Below, one piece after another: positions 14,501 through 15,020 of a DNA stretch of 15,020 nt. The DNA is from Pseudomonadota bacterium (GTDB lineage Bacteria > Desulfobacterota > Desulfobacteria > Desulfobacterales > Desulfobacteraceae): the NCBI GenBank assembly GCA_018816605.1, contig JAHIVS010000674.1:1-15020 (forward strand). The letters are read 5' to 3'. Every line of letters begins with the position of its first letter. The first letter of the stretch is position 1. A program made the position numbers and the translations under genes. The notes beneath the pieces were generated by a model, which ran no database searches, was not told the origin of the DNA, and saw only the letters and a list, made by a program, of their open reading frames with translations.

Positions 14501-14873
14501 GGGCATTAAATTTTTTAACGGCCAAAAGATCCGGAAAATACACCAGGTTGTGATTTTTTCGAACCCGGCCCTCTTTTTTATAGATATTGCTGATCTCTGT
14601 CTGCAGAACAAACCGGACCGTATTCCGGCAGGAAGGGGGTACACGTTGGTCTATTTTGTCTGCAATCTGTTTTTTCAGGGAAAACAGCCCAGGTTCGGCC
14701 GGTTCCAGCTTGGATTCAATTTCATCCATCCATGCGGGAAAGGTGAAATCCCCGGTACCGACAACGGAAATTCCCTTTATCTGTGCTGCCTGGTAAAGGT
14801 TTTCCAGGTCAAGATTTTTAGCCGTGGCCCGGGAGTATTTGGAATGGATATGGAGATCTGCAATAAAGGTCAT
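11535..14873 (-). CDS. EndoQ-type PHP endonuclease fused to UvrD/Rep SF1A DNA helicase
   Basis: This 1112-residue fusion has an N-terminal endonuclease Q module with the PHP metal ligands ADLHIHSKYS (H8, H10), GTGDF (D42), LQTEIS (E93), VPAHIW (H164) and SNSDAHSP (D223, H225). The EndoQ zinc-binding segment follows (C279, C295, C298, plus histidines near 276), ending in LHRVRELADR. EndoQ nicks DNA 5' of deaminated bases such as uracil and hypoxanthine. A Pro-rich linker (about 430-465) leads to a complete UvrD-like helicase: motif I AGPGTGKT (490-497), Ia LTFTNKAAKEL, II DEYQD (695-699), III GDPDQSIYGFRG, IV QNYRST, V TLHSAKGLEYPVVF and VI FYVAMTRA. It ends QLELF, like a beta-clamp binding motif. 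The start MTFIADLH (14871-14873) fits the family; a TTG nine codons earlier lacks a ribosome-binding site. Function as a repair enzyme is inferred. Confidence 0.93.
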   Translation of the reverse strand: MTFIADLHIHSKYSRATAKNLDLENLYQAAQIKGISVVGTGDFTFPAWMDEIESKLEPAEPGLFSLKKQIADKIDQRVPPSCRNTVRFVLQTEISNIYKKEGRVRKNHNLVYFPDLLAVKKFNARLDNIGNIKSDGRPILGLDARALLEIVLETCEAGLFVPAHIWTPWFSMFGSKSGFDTIEACFGDLTPHIFAVETGLSSDPPMNWRVSGLDQVSLISNSDAHSPGYLGRNASVFDTDLNYFAMRAALETGDMEGFKGTLDMFPHQGKYHYDGHRKCNVSLDPAESEKLGNICPECKKSLTLGVLHRVRELADRREGFVPENRQGYTPIIPLTDILSEICDKGPRTQKVAGYYQKAIEALGPELPILTDLSSDAIESAGVPLLAEAILRMRSHDIRIDPGFDGEFGKVTVFSPQEKERLRGEKHLPLSLPSAKIPSNKTPSLDLALETPPSPVVPAPHPARGPGLLEGLNPGQKQAVESLNRAILIQAGPGTGKTRTLTAKIAHLISEKKTDPSAILALTFTNKAAKELTRRIETFLPKGSPPVLAATFHGFCLKILKENTEFNPGLMDESLRLELMKNAFESAVEPKVSRGDKAGADKIRPGLSPKKRIDRLDRLICQCKQQLLGPEDDLSSVAGEPEVLLLKRGYANYMELCRRKNLVDFEDLIFVFYHHLVRSPDLLARVRNQFAHIFIDEYQDLNLGQYELVKLLAQKSHLVVIGDPDQSIYGFRGSDNTYFRQFAKDYPGCEQIRLIQNYRSTQTILDASFQMMTAAQGHSGSGKIFSNLATAQKVIIKQTASPAAEAVAVGMMIEKLMGGLSFFSMERRNQDTGNITTEKAYSFADFAVLFRTKAQGKIFSEVFSKHGIPFQTADKKGRFDQDGICQVLSLLRMITGRSAAMDSRILKDHFDRRLKKQDPSRGQGQVQQLFSQVPSQVRDLNTSDCLEFVVDVLEVRQTIREKRSLAAVYEHLAFLARLYPCPSEFMAYLVLDQDPDYLSNSVERVSLMTLHSAKGLEYPVVFVTGCEQGLIPFARNGETCENPEEERRLFYVAMTRAMDILCLTYAQKRRIYGTSQKRQRSFFIDDIETRLAKREAAIDRAKDTKKQIQLELF

Positions 14874-15020
14874 TTGTATCTGCCTGTGACGGGAATTCAA
14901 ATTTTTTTTATCAATTCTATTTATTTACATGATTTCCCCTTAATTTAAAAGCAGGATTCTGATAAAGGAAGATACGAGGACGCAATTCCGCCAATTATAG
15001 AGAAAGGAAAAAAAGGAAGA
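14874..15020. other. Upstream region of the EndoQ-helicase gene
   Basis: No gene is supported here. A TATAAT-like element is present on the minus strand near 14995-15000, but no good -35 accompanies it. On the plus strand the last 25 bases are purine-rich (AGAAAGGAAAAAAAGGAAGA) and could be the ribosome-binding region of a plus-strand gene beginning beyond the window, which cannot be tested here. Confidence 0.4.

Overview
The window looks like chromosomal DNA from a sulfate-reducing member of the Desulfobacterota, most probably near the Desulfobacterales; genus is not assignable by eye. The main evidence is a complete dissimilatory (bi)sulfite reductase locus on the minus strand: dsrA, dsrB, dsrD and a cobyrinate a,c-diamide synthase-like gene (dsrN). 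DsrA and DsrB carry the sulfite-reductase cysteines at the positions known from the sulfate-reducer enzymes.

Layout, left to right. 1-197: 5' end of an iron-containing alcohol dehydrogenase gene (minus), overlapping the end of dsrN. 184-4469: dsrN, dsrD, dsrB, dsrA (transcribed dsrA first), with a strong stem-loop between dsrB and dsrD. 4470-4643: dsrA leader and promoter; the -35 box overlaps the stop codon of the gene upstream. 4644-6532: two overlapping minus genes, a TPR protein and an uncharacterised protein, with their own sigma70-like promoter. 6726-7760: a DapA-family aldolase on the plus strand, closed by a perfect bidirectional terminator. 7855-8640: a YkgJ-type cysteine-cluster protein (minus). 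8692-9325: a broken gene for a CCG-type (Fe-S)-binding protein, interrupted by an in-frame TAA, an internal deletion and a frameshift; the YkgJ-type gene's promoter lies in its last codons. 9618-10490: galU (plus). 10487-14873: a minus-strand cluster of a giant EndoQ-UvrD fusion, a small unknown protein and a secreted lytic transglycosylase.

How the genes work together. DsrAB reduces sulfite with DsrD as activator, and DsrN is expected to amidate its siroheme; together they form the terminal step of sulfate respiration. The two genes directly upstream may belong to the same functional neighbourhood. The rest is mostly housekeeping: a lysine-pathway-type aldolase, UDP-glucose supply, murein turnover and DNA repair.

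The most unusual object is the 1112-residue protein at 11535-14873. It joins a complete PHP-type endonuclease Q domain (deaminated-base endonuclease family, with zinc-binding segment) to a complete SF1A UvrD/Rep-type helicase, and ends in QLELF, which resembles a sliding-clamp binding motif. It could be a one-polypeptide excision-repair machine for deaminated bases. Two gene-level features are easy to miss because they are short or interrupted: the alcohol dehydrogenase start at the left edge and the CCG pseudogene.
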